This document shows, in pieces, positions 1 to 8,565 of a DNA stretch of 59,426 nucleotides. Under the pieces are notes generated by a model. It made no database searches, was not told the DNA's origin, and saw only the letters and a list, made by a program, of their open reading frames with translations. Numbering within the stretch: position 1 is the first letter of the stretch; each line of letters opens with the position of its first letter. The position numbers and the translations under genes were made by a program. This DNA is from Sinorhizobium sp. 6-70 (GTDB lineage Bacteria; Pseudomonadota; Alphaproteobacteria; Rhizobiales; Rhizobiaceae): contig NZ_JASKLS010000012.1 of NCBI RefSeq assembly GCF_030124375.1, positions 155,909 through 215,334 on the forward strand, given 5' to 3'.

Positions 1-1
1 C

Positions 2-217
2 GGAGAGGAATATCTCAAGGTTCGCGTCCGCGCCGTGCCGGAAAAGGGCAAGGCGAATCAGGCGCTGATCGCGCTGCTGGCAAAACAGTTCGGCATCGCA
101 AAGAACAGGATCGCACTCGTTTCCGGCGACACACAGCGCAAAAAAATCCTCCGGATCGAGGCCGATCCGGAGGATATCATCAAGCGGCTCGCCGAAATTG
201 TTGGCGAGAAGGGATAA
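2..217 (+). CDS. DUF167 (YggU-family) protein, 5'-truncated by window edge
   Basis: This is the C-terminal part of a DUF167/YggU-family protein. The reading frame is open from base 2 to the TAA at 215-217, so the true start lies outside the window. The visible 71 residues carry the family core: a short beta strand (LKVRVRAVP), the PEKGKAN segment, then the VSGDTQRKK stretch and the final hydrophobic strand and helix. The family is a small alpha/beta fold without a proven biochemical role; in many alphaproteobacteria it follows a YggT-family membrane protein. The stop is one base from the stop of the convergent pyrophosphatase gene, so both genes end here with no room for a separate terminator. 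Confidence 0.85.
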   Translation, partial: GEEYLKVRVRAVPEKGKANQALIALLAKQFGIAKNRIALVSGDTQRKKILRIEADPEDIIKRLAEIVGEKG

Positions 218-218
218 A

Positions 219-752
219 CTACTTCTTTGCCTTGGCGCGCTCGACCGCTTCCTTGATCAGCTCTTTGGCAACGCTCGCGTCCTTCCAGCCGAAGATCTTC
301 ACCCACTTGCCGGGCTCCAGATCCTTGTAGTGCTCGAAGAAGTGTTCGATCTGCTTGAGCGTGATCTCCGGCAGGTCGGTGTAGTCGTGAACCTTGTCGT
401 AGCGCTTGGTGAGATGGCTCGACGGCACGGCGATGATCTTCTCGTCCTGACCGGAATTATCTTCCATCATCATCACGCCGATCGGGCGGACATTGATGAC
501 GCAGCCCGGCACCAGCGGGCGGGTGTTGCAGATCAACACGTCGATCGGATCGCCGTCGTCGGACAGCGTGTGCGGGACGAAGCCGTAATTGCCCGGATAG
601 GTCATCGGCGTATAGAGGAAGCGGTCGACCACCAGCGTGCCGGCTTCCTTGTCCATTTCGTACTTGATCGGATGCCCGCCGACCGGAACCTCCACGATTA
701 CGTTGACATCTTCCGGTGGATTCTTTCCGATGGAAATAGCGTCGATCCGCAT
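219..752 (-). CDS. ppa: Inorganic pyrophosphatase (family I)
   Basis: Cytoplasmic soluble inorganic pyrophosphatase, which hydrolyses PPi to two phosphates and pulls biosynthetic reactions forward. The 177-aa length is normal for a bacterial family I enzyme. The family signature DDGDPIDVL (the metal-binding aspartates) is intact, preceded by the conserved PMTYPGNYGFVPHT segment. The frame is open further upstream, but the ATG at 752 is chosen because it gives the canonical MRIDAISIGKNPPEDVN N-terminus and is preceded by a strong GGAGG ribosome binding site. A plausible promoter lies at 788-816. Housekeeping gene. Confidence 0.97.
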   Translation of the reverse strand: MRIDAISIGKNPPEDVNVIVEVPVGGHPIKYEMDKEAGTLVVDRFLYTPMTYPGNYGFVPHTLSDDGDPIDVLICNTRPLVPGCVINVRPIGVMMMEDNSGQDEKIIAVPSSHLTKRYDKVHDYTDLPEITLKQIEHFFEHYKDLEPGKWVKIFGWKDASVAKELIKEAVERAKAKK

Positions 753-787
753 AAGTACCTCCAGGGGTCGGTTTAAATTCGCCCCGT

Positions 788-816
788 CGGATAAAGGGAA
801 AAATGCCGCGATGCAA
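788..816 (-). promoter_or_regulatory. Candidate sigma-70 promoter of ppa
   Basis: On the minus strand a TTGCAT box (811-816) and a TATCCG box (788-793) are separated by 17 bases, about 40 bases upstream of the ppa start codon. The spacing is right for a housekeeping promoter, but both hexamers deviate from consensus, so this is a candidate only. Confidence 0.35.
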
Positions 817-1072
817 CATAACTTTCGTCCGGATGGGCGGAATGGCTCTAGGCGGGCGACACGGCCAAAAGTAGGCAGGCGAAGTTTTTTAGCACGAGAA
901 AGCCGATGGTTGCCGCGATCTTCTCGCATCGGGTCGATGCGAACGAGCTGGCGCGCAAGATCGCCGATGGAGAAGCGATCGGGTCCGCTGCGACGTCGAT
1001 CAGGCCCTCTACCATGACAAGCGTGGCTAAAAGTCGGAGGGGAACCTGCCGGAGTAAAGGGCGACCGAGCCG
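817..1072. other. Intergenic stretch between ppa and the GNAT gene
   Basis: With the ppa leader, about 320 bases here lack a gene. I see the candidate ppa promoter on the left; the rest has open frames in more than one phase but no recognisable protein, no ribosome binding site in front of a plausible start, and no hairpin terminator. Confidence 0.4.
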
Positions 1073-1579
1073 TCAGTTCCAGACGAAGCCGACTTTCTTC
1101 AGGTATTTGTCGCCGAAATCTTCCATGCCCTCGGCAATGTCACTGCCACCAGCCGTTTGGAAGAAGCTGTAGGCGTGTTCGCTGTCTTCGAGGCACCAGA
1201 CGACGAGGCCTCGACAGCCAAGTGACCTCAAGAGGCTTTTCGCCTCGCGGAAGAGAATGCGTCCGAGGCCGATGCCCTGATATTCGGGCCGCAGGTAGAT
1301 TTCGTAGATCTCACCTTCCTGCGGCAGCGCTCGCGCGCGGCTCAGGCCGAGCGTGGCATAGCCGGCGATCGTTCCGGCGACATCGACGACGAGCAAGGTC
1401 GCCGGCCCGCGCGTAGCCTTGCGCCACCAGGTTTCGTCTCGGCGGTTGACCATCTGGATCAGCGGACGATGCGGAATGATGCCGCCATAGGCCTGCAACC
1501 AGGAAATGCGATGCACCTCGGCGATCGCCGCCGCCTCATGTGGCTCCCCGGGCCTGACCTCGATCGAAACAGTCTTCAT
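1073..1579 (-). CDS. GNAT-family N-acetyltransferase
   Basis: A 168-aa single-domain GCN5-related acetyltransferase. The acetyl-CoA pyrophosphate-binding loop is seen as RPEYQGIGLGRILF (about residues 98-111), preceded by the strand EGEIYEIYL and followed by a helix and the strand GLVVWCLEDSEHAYSFFQ typical of motif B. The substrate cannot be told from sequence. It stands alone between ppa and typA, both read from the same strand, and is separated from typA by a terminator and a repeat, so it is probably its own transcript. Confidence 0.88.
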   Translation of the reverse strand: MKTVSIEVRPGEPHEAAAIAEVHRISWLQAYGGIIPHRPLIQMVNRRDETWWRKATRGPATLLVVDVAGTIAGYATLGLSRARALPQEGEIYEIYLRPEYQGIGLGRILFREAKSLLRSLGCRGLVVWCLEDSEHAYSFFQTAGGSDIAEGMEDFGDKYLKKVGFVWN

Positions 1580-1730
1580 GACCTGACTCTAAACACACGA
1601 CACGGCGAACCGGAATCCCGTCGGGCTGCCGGGCGGCGTTAACCCACAGGCAACTTTAACGGCATCCGAATGAAGGTTAACGCCTTTTTAACTTTATCCG
1701 CAAGCCGCCCGCGATCGGCACGCACAGCAA

Positions 1731-1753
1731 AAACCCCGGATCGCCCCGGGGTT
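1731..1753 (-). terminator. Rho-independent terminator downstream of typA
   Basis: On the minus strand, about 165 bases past the typA stop, an 8-bp perfect stem (AACCCCGG / CCGGGGTT) with a 6-base loop is followed directly by a run of five T. Position and form fit intrinsic termination of typA. Confidence 0.75.
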
Positions 1754-1800
1754 GTGAATGTTTTCGATTTTGCGATTGACGTATCCGAAAACTGGCGCTT

Positions 1801-1897
1801 GCCCTCACCTTCGCCTCTCCCCGCAAGCGGGGCGAGGGGACTGGAGCGGCATCGCGGTCTCCCCGTCAAAACGGGGAGAAGGTGGCAGGCTGGATGA
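1801..1897. repeat. RIME-like rhizobial palindromic intergenic repeat, copy 1
   Basis: Contains two GC-rich palindromes, CCCCGC-AA-GCGGGG around 1818-1832 and CCCCGTCAAAACGGGG at 1861-1876, followed by GAGAAGGTGGC and GGATGAG motifs. This layout is that of the rhizobial intergenic mosaic elements (RIMEs) common between genes in Rhizobium and Sinorhizobium. A second diverged copy lies at 5583-5662. Supports a Rhizobiaceae origin. Confidence 0.65.
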
Positions 1898-1918
1898 GAG
1901 GTCGTCTCGGCCTGTGGC

Positions 1919-3745
1919 TTACGCCGCGCCGGCAGTGCGGGCCTTTTCGAAGCGCTTGCGCTCGTTCGGGTCGAGGTGCAGCTTGCGCAACCGGATCGAC
2001 TTCGGCGTCACTTCGACGAGCTCGTCGTCCTGGATCCAGGAGAGAGCGCGCTCGAGCGTCATGCGGATCGGCGGCGTCAGGCGCACGGCTTCGTCCTTGC
2101 CGGCAGCGCGCATGTTGGTGAGCTTCTTGCCCTTGAGAACGTTTACCTCCAAATCGTTGTCGCGGGTATGGATGCCAATGATCATACCGGCATAAACCTT
2201 CTCGCCCGCCTCAATGATCATCGGGCCGCGGTCTTCAAGGTTGAACATCGCGTAGGCAACCGATTCGCCGGCGTCGTTCGACAAGAGAACGCCGTTGATC
2301 CGGCCGCCGATCTCGCCCTTGTAGGGCTGGTAGTCGTGGAACAGGCGGTTCATGATCGCCGTGCCGCGCGTATCGGTCAGAAGTTCCGACTGGTAGCCGA
2401 TAAGGCCGCGGGTCGGGGCGAAGAAGACGAGGCGGACGCGGTTGCCGCCGGACGGCCGGAGCTCGACCATCTCGGCCTTGCGCTCCGACATCTTCTGGAC
2501 GACGACGCCGGAATGCTCCTCGTCAACGTCGATGACCACTTCCTCGATCGGCTCGAGAAGCTGGCCGCTTTCATCCTTGTGCATGACGACGCGCGGGCGG
2601 GATACGGCAAGCTCGAAGCCTTCGCGGCGCATCGTTTCGATCAGCACCGCAAGCTGCAGTTCGCCACGGCCAGAGACGTAGAAGGAATCCTTTTCGGAGG
2701 ATTCTTCGATCTTCAGCGCAACGTTGCCCTCGGCTTCCTTGAACAGGCGGTCACGGATGACGCGGCTCGTGACCTTGTCGCCTTCGGTGCCGGCGAGCGG
2801 CGAATCGTTGACGATGAAGGACATGGTGACCGTCGGCGGGTCGATCGGCTGGGCGGTCAGCGCCTCGGCAACGGTCGGATCGCAGAAGGTGTCGGCGACG
2901 GTGCCCTTGGTCAGGCCGGCGATCGCAACGATGTCACCTGCCTGCGCTTCTTCGATCGGCTGACGCTCGATGCCGCGGAAGGCGAGGATCTTCGAGATAC
3001 GACCGGATTCGAGGAGCTTTCCGTCCTGCCCCAGAACCTTGACGGCCTGGTTCGGCTTGACCGAGCCCGAGTGAACGCGGCCGGTGATGATACGGCCAAG
3101 GAAGGGATTGGCTTCAAGGATCGTGCCGATCATGCGGAACGGACCTTCAGCAACCGTCGGCTCAGGCACATGCTTCAGCACGAGATCGAGCAGCGGTGCC
3201 ATGCCCTGGTCCTTCGGACCTTCCGGGGCGACGTTCATCCAGCCATCACGGCCCGAACCATAGAGGATCGGGAAGTCGAGCTGTTCGTCGGTGGCGTCGA
3301 GATTGGCGAAGAGGTCGAAGACCTCGTTGATGACTTCTTCGTGGCGGCCGTCCGGGCGGTCGATCTTGTTGATCGCGACGATCGGCTTCAGGCCCACCTT
3401 GAGCGCCTTGCCGACGACGAACTTCGTCTGCGGCATCGGGCCTTCGGAAGCGTCGACGAGAACGATGGCGCCGTCCACCATGGACAGGATGCGCTCGACT
3501 TCACCGCCGAAGTCGGCGTGGCCGGGCGTGTCGACAATATTGATGCGCGTTCCCTTCCACTCGACCGAAGTCGCCTTGGCGAGAATGGTGATGCCGCGCT
3601 CTTTTTCGAGGTCGTTGGAGTCCATGACGCGTTCGGCAACGCGCTGGTTTTCGCGGAACGAGCCCGACTGCTTCAAGAGCTCGTCGACAAGCGTCGTTTT
3701 TCCATGGTCGACGTGCGCGATGATCGCGATGTTACGAATGCTCAT
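1919..3745 (-). CDS. typA: Translational GTPase TypA/BipA
   Basis: Ribosome-associated translational GTPase TypA/BipA, 608 aa, the usual family length. G1 is AHVDHGKTTL near the N-terminus, G3 is DTPGHADFGGEVER, and G4 is NKIDRPDGR; the EF-G-like domains II, III and V and the TypA-specific C-terminal domain follow. It acts in ribosome assembly and translation under stress or low temperature. The start codon at 3745 is preceded by an AGAGAAAAA purine stretch, a modest ribosome binding site. An intrinsic terminator follows at 1731-1753. Core chromosomal gene. Confidence 0.97.
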   Translation of the reverse strand: MSIRNIAIIAHVDHGKTTLVDELLKQSGSFRENQRVAERVMDSNDLEKERGITILAKATSVEWKGTRINIVDTPGHADFGGEVERILSMVDGAIVLVDASEGPMPQTKFVVGKALKVGLKPIVAINKIDRPDGRHEEVINEVFDLFANLDATDEQLDFPILYGSGRDGWMNVAPEGPKDQGMAPLLDLVLKHVPEPTVAEGPFRMIGTILEANPFLGRIITGRVHSGSVKPNQAVKVLGQDGKLLESGRISKILAFRGIERQPIEEAQAGDIVAIAGLTKGTVADTFCDPTVAEALTAQPIDPPTVTMSFIVNDSPLAGTEGDKVTSRVIRDRLFKEAEGNVALKIEESSEKDSFYVSGRGELQLAVLIETMRREGFELAVSRPRVVMHKDESGQLLEPIEEVVIDVDEEHSGVVVQKMSERKAEMVELRPSGGNRVRLVFFAPTRGLIGYQSELLTDTRGTAIMNRLFHDYQPYKGEIGGRINGVLLSNDAGESVAYAMFNLEDRGPMIIEAGEKVYAGMIIGIHTRDNDLEVNVLKGKKLTNMRAAGKDEAVRLTPPIRMTLERALSWIQDDELVEVTPKSIRLRKLHLDPNERKRFEKARTAGAA

Positions 3746-3867
3746 TTTTTCTCTCGGAAAGTTCTGGGCACGCGCGACAGGGCGGGTACCGCTTTTCAGT
3801 TGCCGCGCTCATACAAGTTTTTTTGCATAAGCGAAAGGGGGCCTGCGCTCAGACCAGCTCTGCAGCT

Positions 3868-5430
3868 TCACGCGACGGCCGCCGGATCGAGCGTTACGCG
3901 CCAGAGCTCCTTATCCTCCCGATCCATCAGCCGCACGGTCATCTGCCGCGTCTGGCCGCTGATGTCGACGATGCCGAAGAATTGCAGGCCGGCGGACGGC
4001 GGCAGGTTGCTATCGATGCCGCCTCCGGACGCCTTGATGAAGCGGAGCTGCGGGCCGAAGGTCATATCGAGTTCCTTCGGACCGTAGGTGCCGGAATGCA
4101 AGGGACCGGAAACGAACTCCCAGAAGGGCAGGAATTCCTTGAAGGCGGCGCGCGACGGATCGTAGTGATGCGCGGCGGTATAGTGCACGTCCGCCGTCAG
4201 CCAGACGATGTTGTTGATCGCGTTGTCGCGGATGAACCGCAGCAGGTCGGCGAATTCCGTCTCCCTTCCCATCGGCGCGCCATTGTCGCCATTGGCAATC
4301 GCATCCGACCCTCGCCGCGCCGAATAATCGTCCCAGACGACGAGGCCGATCGGCATGTCGCAAGCGATCACCTTCCAGGTCGCGCGTGAGGCGGCCAGCT
4401 CACGCTTCAGCCAATCCGCCTGGCGCCAGCCGAAGAGACCGGAATCCCCCTCCCCCTGATTGGGGCCGCGATAGGAGCGCAGATCCACGAAGAAGACGTC
4501 GAGCAATGGGCCGTAAGCGACCTTGCGGAAGATGCGTCCGGGCTGCGTCGGCAAGGTGCGGATCGGCGTCATCTCGTGGAACGCACGAGCGGCGCGCGAC
4601 GCATACACCGCCACGTCCTTTTCCGGATAACGCGGATCGTCCCTGAGATCGGTCGAGGCCGACCAGTTGTTCAAGACCTCGTGGTCGTCCCACTGATAGA
4701 AGGTCGGGCAGACGGCATTCAGGCCGCGCACGTGCTCATCGAGCAGATTGTATTTCCACTGGCCGCGATATTCCTCCAGCGTGCGGGCGACGTCGCGCTT
4801 CTCGGGCGTCACGATCCTGTTCTTCCACATGCCGCCGTCCCGGAGCTTGATCTCGTCTGGAATGGGATTGTCGGCGTAAATCGTGTCGCCGGAATGGATG
4901 AAGAAATCCGGCTCGTGCAGTTGCATGGTCGAATAGGTCTTCATCCCGACATCGTCGATGCCCCAACCCTGGCCGGCAGTATCACCGGACCAGACGAAGC
5001 GCACCGACCGGCGGCGCAAGGGTGCCGTGCGGAAACGTCCGACGATCGGCTCGGAGACACGATTGCCGTCATAAAGATCGGTTGCGGTGAAGCGATAGAA
5101 GATATCCTGGTCCGGCAGCAGGCCGTCGAGCCGGTACTTGATCGCGCAGTCGGTCTGTGGCGTCGCGTCGATGTCGGGAAGCCGGAGGGCGTTCGAGAAG
5201 CTTTCGGTGGTCGAATATTCGACCGCCACTCGCGCCGGCCGATCGACCCGCGTCCAGATCATTCCCGATTGCGTATCGACGTCACCCGATTGCACGCCGT
5301 GCAAGAATTCCGGCCGCCCATAGCCGCGGGCATAGAAGGGTGTCGCGAGACCGGAAGAAGCGACGAGACCGGCGGCGCCGGCGGAGAAGAGGAAAGAGCG
5401 CCTGGTCAGCGTGCTTCGAATATCGGCCAA
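3868..5430 (-). CDS. phoD: PhoD-family alkaline phosphatase/phosphodiesterase, Tat-exported
   Basis: Metal-dependent PhoD-like phosphatase. The N-terminus carries a twin-arginine signal (TRRSFLF followed by an Ala/Gly-rich hydrophobic stretch), so the enzyme is likely periplasmic or secreted. Then come the PhoD_N beta domain (LHGVQSGDVDTQSGMIWTR) and the catalytic domain with metal-ligand motifs WSGDTAGQ, HSGDTIYAD, QWDDHEV and TADVHYTAAHH. Start choice: ATGs at 5457 and 5451 in the same frame lack a ribosome binding site, whereas the TTG at 5430 has a perfect GGAGG about 6 bases upstream and gives a short Tat n-region, so I prefer TTG (520 aa). Likely role is phosphate scavenging from phosphoesters; no Pho box was identified. 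Confidence 0.9.
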   Translation of the reverse strand: MADIRSTLTRRSFLFSAGAAGLVASSGLATPFYARGYGRPEFLHGVQSGDVDTQSGMIWTRVDRPARVAVEYSTTESFSNALRLPDIDATPQTDCAIKYRLDGLLPDQDIFYRFTATDLYDGNRVSEPIVGRFRTAPLRRRSVRFVWSGDTAGQGWGIDDVGMKTYSTMQLHEPDFFIHSGDTIYADNPIPDEIKLRDGGMWKNRIVTPEKRDVARTLEEYRGQWKYNLLDEHVRGLNAVCPTFYQWDDHEVLNNWSASTDLRDDPRYPEKDVAVYASRAARAFHEMTPIRTLPTQPGRIFRKVAYGPLLDVFFVDLRSYRGPNQGEGDSGLFGWRQADWLKRELAASRATWKVIACDMPIGLVVWDDYSARRGSDAIANGDNGAPMGRETEFADLLRFIRDNAINNIVWLTADVHYTAAHHYDPSRAAFKEFLPFWEFVSGPLHSGTYGPKELDMTFGPQLRFIKASGGGIDSNLPPSAGLQFFGIVDISGQTRQMTVRLMDREDKELWRVTLDPAAVA

Positions 5431-5582
5431 ATTTTGCCTCCGGAACGACATGCGCAAAAAGTTCGCGAATCATCGATTTCGCGATCGGACCTTTGGCGAG
5501 CCGCATGTCAGCGGCTTTACAGCTGGATGAAACTATTTGAACGGTTTGGCGACAGTTCTGTGAACGAGCGGTCGTCACCGCA

Positions 5583-5662
5583 GCCCTCGCGCCGCAAGCG
5601 GAGGTTCGAGCGCGCAACAGGTCCCGCTTGCAGGGAGAAGGTGGCCGGCAGGCCGGATGAGG
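5583..5662. repeat. RIME-like palindromic repeat, copy 2 (diverged)
   Basis: Shares with copy 1 (1801-1897) the order CCCTCGC, CCGCAAGCGG palindrome, then AGGGAGAAGGTGGC and CCGGATGAGGCG. It lies between the KTSC gene and phoD. The palindromes are less perfect than in copy 1. Confidence 0.5.
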
Positions 5663-5693
5663 CGCGAAGGGGACGAAGACCGCACGCGCCCCT

Positions 5694-5915
5694 TCAATGC
5701 GTGAAATCGTAGTGATCCCGGAGGTGATGGTTAAAATAGCTGCCGGCGGAAGCAGCATGCACCAGTTCCTCGTAGATGCTCTCCGGAACATCGAGGTAAT
5801 GGTAAGGCCTGCGATTGCCGACGAACCAGACGCTGAGCGTGCGATGGCGCGCATCGTAATTGACGCGTTGGATCGCGGAAGAGTCGAGAATCGCGGACGA
5901 TTGCAACATTGACAT
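5694..5915 (-). CDS. KTSC-domain protein
   Basis: A 73-aa protein consisting of one KTSC domain: SSAIQRVNYDARHRTLSVWF, then YHYLDVPESIYEELVHAASAGSYFNHHLRDHY. The family takes its name from a Lys-Thr-Ser-Cys-like motif and is found alone or fused to lysyl-tRNA synthetase-related or nuclease proteins; its function is not settled. Longer starts exist (up to 5963), but the ATG at 5915 starts just before the conserved domain and is preceded by GGGAAG. Monocistronic on the minus strand between a RIME-like repeat and the divergent amidase. Confidence 0.8.
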   Translation of the reverse strand: MSMLQSSAILDSSAIQRVNYDARHRTLSVWFVGNRRPYHYLDVPESIYEELVHAASAGSYFNHHLRDHYDFTH

Positions 5916-6141
5916 TGGCGTCTTCCCGGCTGGATTCCAGAAGTCGCTGACACCCAACATCATACATCAATGGCCGGGATTTATAAACGATGCCTATCCG
6001 CGCGGCGTCGGCGTCCCGCGCAAGGCGGCCGCGGGCAATGACGTCGCGGCACTTTGAATTGCTGCGTGATTTGTCCATAACTCGGTTGCCGATTTACGGA
6101 ATCATGCGAACAGCGGTCATCCCATTTACGAGGTCTTCGCC

Positions 6142-7449
6142 TTGACCCAATCGAAAACTCCCTCTCGCGACCGGCTCGAAGCCGTACTCACGCGCCTGAA
6201 TGGGCGCCGGCACGAAGAACGCGTTTTCGTGAAACTCTATTCCGACACCGCCCGGGCCGAGGCTGACGCCGCCGACCGAAGGCTGAGCGATGGAAGCGGC
6301 CTCGGCCCGCTCGACGGCCGGATCGTCTCGATCAAGGACCTCTTCGACGTCGCAGGCGAACCGACGCTTGCCGGCTCGATCATCCGCCGGGCGGCGGAAC
6401 CGGCAACGGCAGACGCGGCGATCGTCCAGCGACTGCGGGCGGCCGGCGCCGTCATCATCGGCAAGACGCACATGACCGAATTCGCCTTCACCGCCGTCGG
6501 CCTCAACCCGCACTATCCGGCGCCCCGCAATGCGATCGACGCGAGCCTCGTCCCCGGCGGTTCATCGTCCGGTGCGGCCGTGTCGGTGGCGGAGGACACA
6601 AGCGAGATCGCCATCGGCTCCGATACCGGCGGCTCGGTGCGCATTCCGGCGGCGCTGAACGGCCTCGTCGGCTTCAAGCCGACCGCCCGGCGCGTGCCCC
6701 TCGACGGCGCCTTCCCGCTGTCGCCAAGCCTCGATTCGATTGGCCCGCTCGCGCGCACCGTCGCCGGCTGCGCGCTGGCCGACGCCATCATGGCGGGCGG
6801 TGGGCCAAGACCGCTCACGCCACTGGCGCTTGACGGATTGAAGCTCGGCATTCCGAAAGGCTTTCTGCTCGAAGACCTCGCGCCGGAGATCGCTCGGGCC
6901 TTCGAGGCGAGCCTGCAAATGCTTTGCCGCGCCGGCGCAAAACTCGCCGAATGCAGCATCGACGATCTCCTCGCCCGCTTCGCCGAGGCAACGTCGATCG
7001 GCTCCGTCGCCGCGATCGAAGGCAGCCGAATCCACCGCAGCTGGCTTGAGGACGCGGACGCACCCGTCGATACGCGGGTAACATCGACGCTGCGCCGGCG
7101 CTTGACCGTGCCCGACCCAGCACTGGAAAAGCTGCTGCGGACGCGGCAAGACCTCATTCGCGCGATGGACGAGCGGCTCGCGCCCTATGACCTCATCGTC
7201 CTGCCGACCACGCCGATCCCCGCCGTCGGCATTGCCTCTGTGGAACATGACAAACAGGAATATCGCCGCGTCGAAGACCTGCTCCTGCGCAACACGCAGG
7301 TCGCCAATCAATTCGACCTGACGGCGATCACGCTGCCGATGGCAGGCACGAGCCTACCGGCAGGGCTGATGCTGGTGGGACGGAGCGGGACGGACGGGAT
7401 GCTGCTGGCCGCAGCGGCGTACGTCGAGAGATTGCTGCAAGTCGGCTGA
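6142..7449 (+). CDS. Amidase-signature family amidase
   Basis: A 435-aa amidase-signature hydrolase that cleaves C-N bonds of amides by a Ser-cisSer-Lys triad. The triad is visible as Lys65 in VSIKDLF, the cis-serine in PGGSSSG (residues 138-144) and the nucleophile Ser165 in DTGGSVRIP. The substrate is unknown; the genetic context (no gatB or gatC) argues against GatA of the tRNA amidotransferase. The start is TTG at 6142 with an upstream GAGG; no in-frame ATG precedes it. Monocistronic. Confidence 0.9.
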   Translation: MTQSKTPSRDRLEAVLTRLNGRRHEERVFVKLYSDTARAEADAADRRLSDGSGLGPLDGRIVSIKDLFDVAGEPTLAGSIIRRAAEPATADAAIVQRLRAAGAVIIGKTHMTEFAFTAVGLNPHYPAPRNAIDASLVPGGSSSGAAVSVAEDTSEIAIGSDTGGSVRIPAALNGLVGFKPTARRVPLDGAFPLSPSLDSIGPLARTVAGCALADAIMAGGGPRPLTPLALDGLKLGIPKGFLLEDLAPEIARAFEASLQMLCRAGAKLAECSIDDLLARFAEATSIGSVAAIEGSRIHRSWLEDADAPVDTRVTSTLRRRLTVPDPALEKLLRTRQDLIRAMDERLAPYDLIVLPTTPIPAVGIASVEHDKQEYRRVEDLLLRNTQVANQFDLTAITLPMAGTSLPAGLMLVGRSGTDGMLLAAAAYVERLLQVG

Positions 7450-7577
7450 ATGTTGCGGCATAAGCCGAGAGCGGGATGAGGAAAGTATGCGCGGTTTTCC
7501 GCCCGCATTCCGCACTCACTACGTAGAATCGATCACGTCTTACGATTTCCGGTCGATTCGACTGAAATCATCGTGGT

Positions 7578-7739
7578 TTAGTGCATCCTTTCGGACACCC
7601 ACTCCTCATCGAGGATCCGGAATGTATCTTCAAGCGCGGCAACCAGGATGTCCGTGAGTTCGTCGCCGCGATTGTTCGCGAGAATCAGGGCCAGGGCCGC
7701 ATCCTGGGGATCGCTGTAGTGTTGAACATCATTAGACAT
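7578..7739 (-). CDS. Small conserved-looking hypothetical protein (53 aa)
   Basis: An ATG at 7739 with AAAGGA about 8 bases upstream opens a 53-codon frame ending in TAA at 7578. The product begins MSNDVQHYSDPQDAALAL and has an amphipathic helical look (LAANNRGDEL-like followed by VAALEDTF) with an acidic C-terminal half. Codon use is GC-rich like the chromosome. I do not recognise a family. It fills most of the gap between the amidase and the next gene. Confidence 0.55.
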   Translation of the reverse strand: MSNDVQHYSDPQDAALALILANNRGDELTDILVAALEDTFRILDEEWVSERMH

Positions 7740-8050
7740 CGCATCGTCCTTTTTCGCCGCATCACATTCCGGTCGTTGTGACGGTGATAGGAAAGCCGAC
7801 TTGTGCGGGGCTTAAGGGGGCGGCCCCGCGCGTCCTATCAGACGCAAGGGATGCTGTAGCACTTTGAATTGCTGCATGTTTTCATCCTTAAATCGGCGAC
7901 GGTTTTAGGGAAACATGCAGCAAGCCTTTCCTTCCGGCTGCGCCCTCTGCTCCTTCCGGCGGCGCGCGCCCTGCCGTGAGATACCTTTTTGCTCGCCCTT
8001 GCCTTGCGAGCACGGTAGAGGATCACGAAATTTCGACAGCGGATGTGAGG
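7740..8050. other. Intergenic region between two hypothetical genes
   Basis: About 310 bases. It should hold the divergent promoters of the 53-aa gene (minus) and the 8051 gene (plus). I could not pick out convincing -35/-10 boxes. No RNA gene or terminator hairpin was seen. Confidence 0.4.
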
Positions 8051-8557
8051 ATGGCGAAGAAGAAACTCGACAATGCACATGATCTGCAGCGGCTGAAGTC
8101 CGAATTCCCCGACGTCCATGGCGCTTTTCTTGCCGGCAAGATCCCGTCCTTGCGCAAGGCCTTCGTGATCGCCGGTATAAAGCCCGAGCGTACCCGACTG
8201 GATAAGCTTAAGAATTCCTGGACGAAGGCGACGGATAACGAGCGGAACGCCTTTTTGAGCTGGCTCGCGGCCAGGGGCGCGCTATCGACGACGGTCACGC
8301 ATTCCTCCGGCCCCTCGCCGTCTCAACGTGCCGCGGAGGCTCCGATCGCGAGCGGCCGGTATCTGTTGCCCTCTGCCATCGCCGAAATCAAAGCGATCAT
8401 GGCGAAACGCCGGTTGCAGCCGGAGGACGTCATGCAGGAAATCGGGTTTCCTCCCGACGACCGCTCCCTCGCCCACGCGCTTGCCCGTGGTGCAAGCCTC
8501 AGGCTGGCTGTAATCGCTGCATTGGAGGCGTGGCTGCGCACGAATGCGCGGGGATGA
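8051..8557 (+). CDS. Hypothetical protein, possibly DNA-binding
   Basis: A 168-aa basic protein of unknown family. The N-terminus is Lys-rich (MAKKKLDNAHDLQRLKSEFP); a Ser/Pro linker around residues 90-105 separates it from a C-terminal part (LPSAIAEIKAIMAKRRLQPEDVMQEIGF) that could form a helix-turn-helix. The frame extends upstream to 7976; the ATG at 8051 is chosen because protein-like sequence begins there, though no strong ribosome binding site supports it and GTG 8045 is possible. Its stop codon overlaps the ribosome binding site of the next gene, suggesting coupling. Confidence 0.6.
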   Translation: MAKKKLDNAHDLQRLKSEFPDVHGAFLAGKIPSLRKAFVIAGIKPERTRLDKLKNSWTKATDNERNAFLSWLAARGALSTTVTHSSGPSPSQRAAEAPIASGRYLLPSAIAEIKAIMAKRRLQPEDVMQEIGFPPDDRSLAHALARGASLRLAVIAALEAWLRTNARG

Positions 8558-8565
8558 GGCTGTAG

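Noticed and set aside
1976..4087. A 703-codon plus-strand frame opposite typA
   Set aside because: It is the exact antisense of typA, rich in Arg/Asp/Val as expected from GC-rich third positions, and has no domain or ribosome binding site.
4576..5712. A 378-codon plus-strand frame opposite phoD
   Set aside because: Antisense shadow of a well-supported phosphatase gene; no recognisable protein features.
6142..7449. GatA subunit of the Glu-tRNA amidotransferase
   Set aside because: Same family, but there is no gatB or gatC next to it; kept as a generic amidase.
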